Shown here one piece after another: positions 32,939-32,965 of a stretch of DNA of 32,965 bases (positions are counted from its first letter, which is position 1; each line of letters opens with the position of its first letter). The notes below the pieces were generated by a model. The model saw only the letters and a list, made by a program, of their open reading frames with translations. It was not told where the DNA came from and did no database searches. The position numbers and the translations under genes are program-made. Source of the DNA: JANWYT01 sp046719465 (GTDB lineage: Bacteria > Chloroflexota > Anaerolineae > Aggregatilineales > Phototrophicaceae); the NCBI GenBank assembly GCA_046719465.1, contig JBDNCV010000027.1:1-32965 (forward strand), read 5' to 3'.

Positions 32939-32965
32939 GTAAGCTGGGGGACTTGTAGCCAACTC

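Overview
The window is GC-rich (roughly 60%) bacterial chromosomal DNA, densely coding on both strands, and carries about 26 protein genes and one tRNA. No ribosomal RNA, phage or CRISPR locus is present. The gene content fits a Chloroflexota (Anaerolineae-like) bacterium. The pointers are receiver-linked class III cyclases, CdaA/CdaR beside a long TPR protein, a LysM lipoprotein with a proline/threonine-rich linker, and intergenic multi-hairpin repeats. This assignment is inference from gene style, not from a marker tree.

Layout. 1-1.1 kb: tRNA-Glu (minus), then signal peptidase I and a small zinc-ribbon protein. 1.16-4.15 kb: a three-gene signalling operon made of a stand-alone receiver, a receiver-cyclase and a receiver-GAF-cyclase. 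4.1-11.8 kb (minus): der alone, then a row argF - TPR protein - cdaA - cdaR with short gaps, preceded by a YccF-type membrane protein. 11.9-14.7 kb: polA (minus) with intact proofreading motifs. 14.7-17.8 kb: a divergent pair, a multidomain receiver-like protein (minus) and a receiver-histidine kinase hybrid (plus), sharing a 118-bp intergenic region. 17.9-20.9 kb: LysM lipoprotein, Nudix hydrolase, a small inverted-repeat element, rplS and a class I glutamine-amidotransferase-like hydrolase. 21-22.6 kb: an AlbA_2/ATPase-like regulator (minus). 22.9-25.6 kb: a DUF368 membrane protein, a radical SAM protein and an overlapping methyltransferase. 25.5-26.8 kb: three small membrane proteins, one carrying a histidine-kinase dimerisation-like segment without an ATPase domain. 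27-28.3 kb: an HtrA-type protease. 28.3-30.7 kb (minus): a secreted SH3b-SGNH protein and an MFS exporter. 31.3-32.8 kb (minus): a nitronate monooxygenase-like flavoprotein.

Two things stand out. First, the protein at 14722-16575 joins a receiver-like domain, an acidic/proline-rich linker, a roadblock-like domain and a C-terminal domain that resembles the IS200/IS605 TnpA (Y1 HUH) transposase fold. The HUH motif is replaced by F-V-Y and the catalytic tyrosine appears lost, so this looks like an exapted transposase domain in a signalling protein. Second, the intergenic spaces hold a family of non-coding elements with GGGAGTGTCTAA ends. One copy, at 19525-19695, is bounded by a perfect 8-bp direct repeat (GCGTGTGA) that contains the stop codon of the preceding Nudix gene. 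This is direct evidence of past transposition, presumably in trans.

Signalling is unusually concentrated here: five proteins with receiver or receiver-like domains, two predicted cAMP synthases, one diadenylate cyclase and one isolated kinase-dimerisation segment, interleaved with housekeeping genes.
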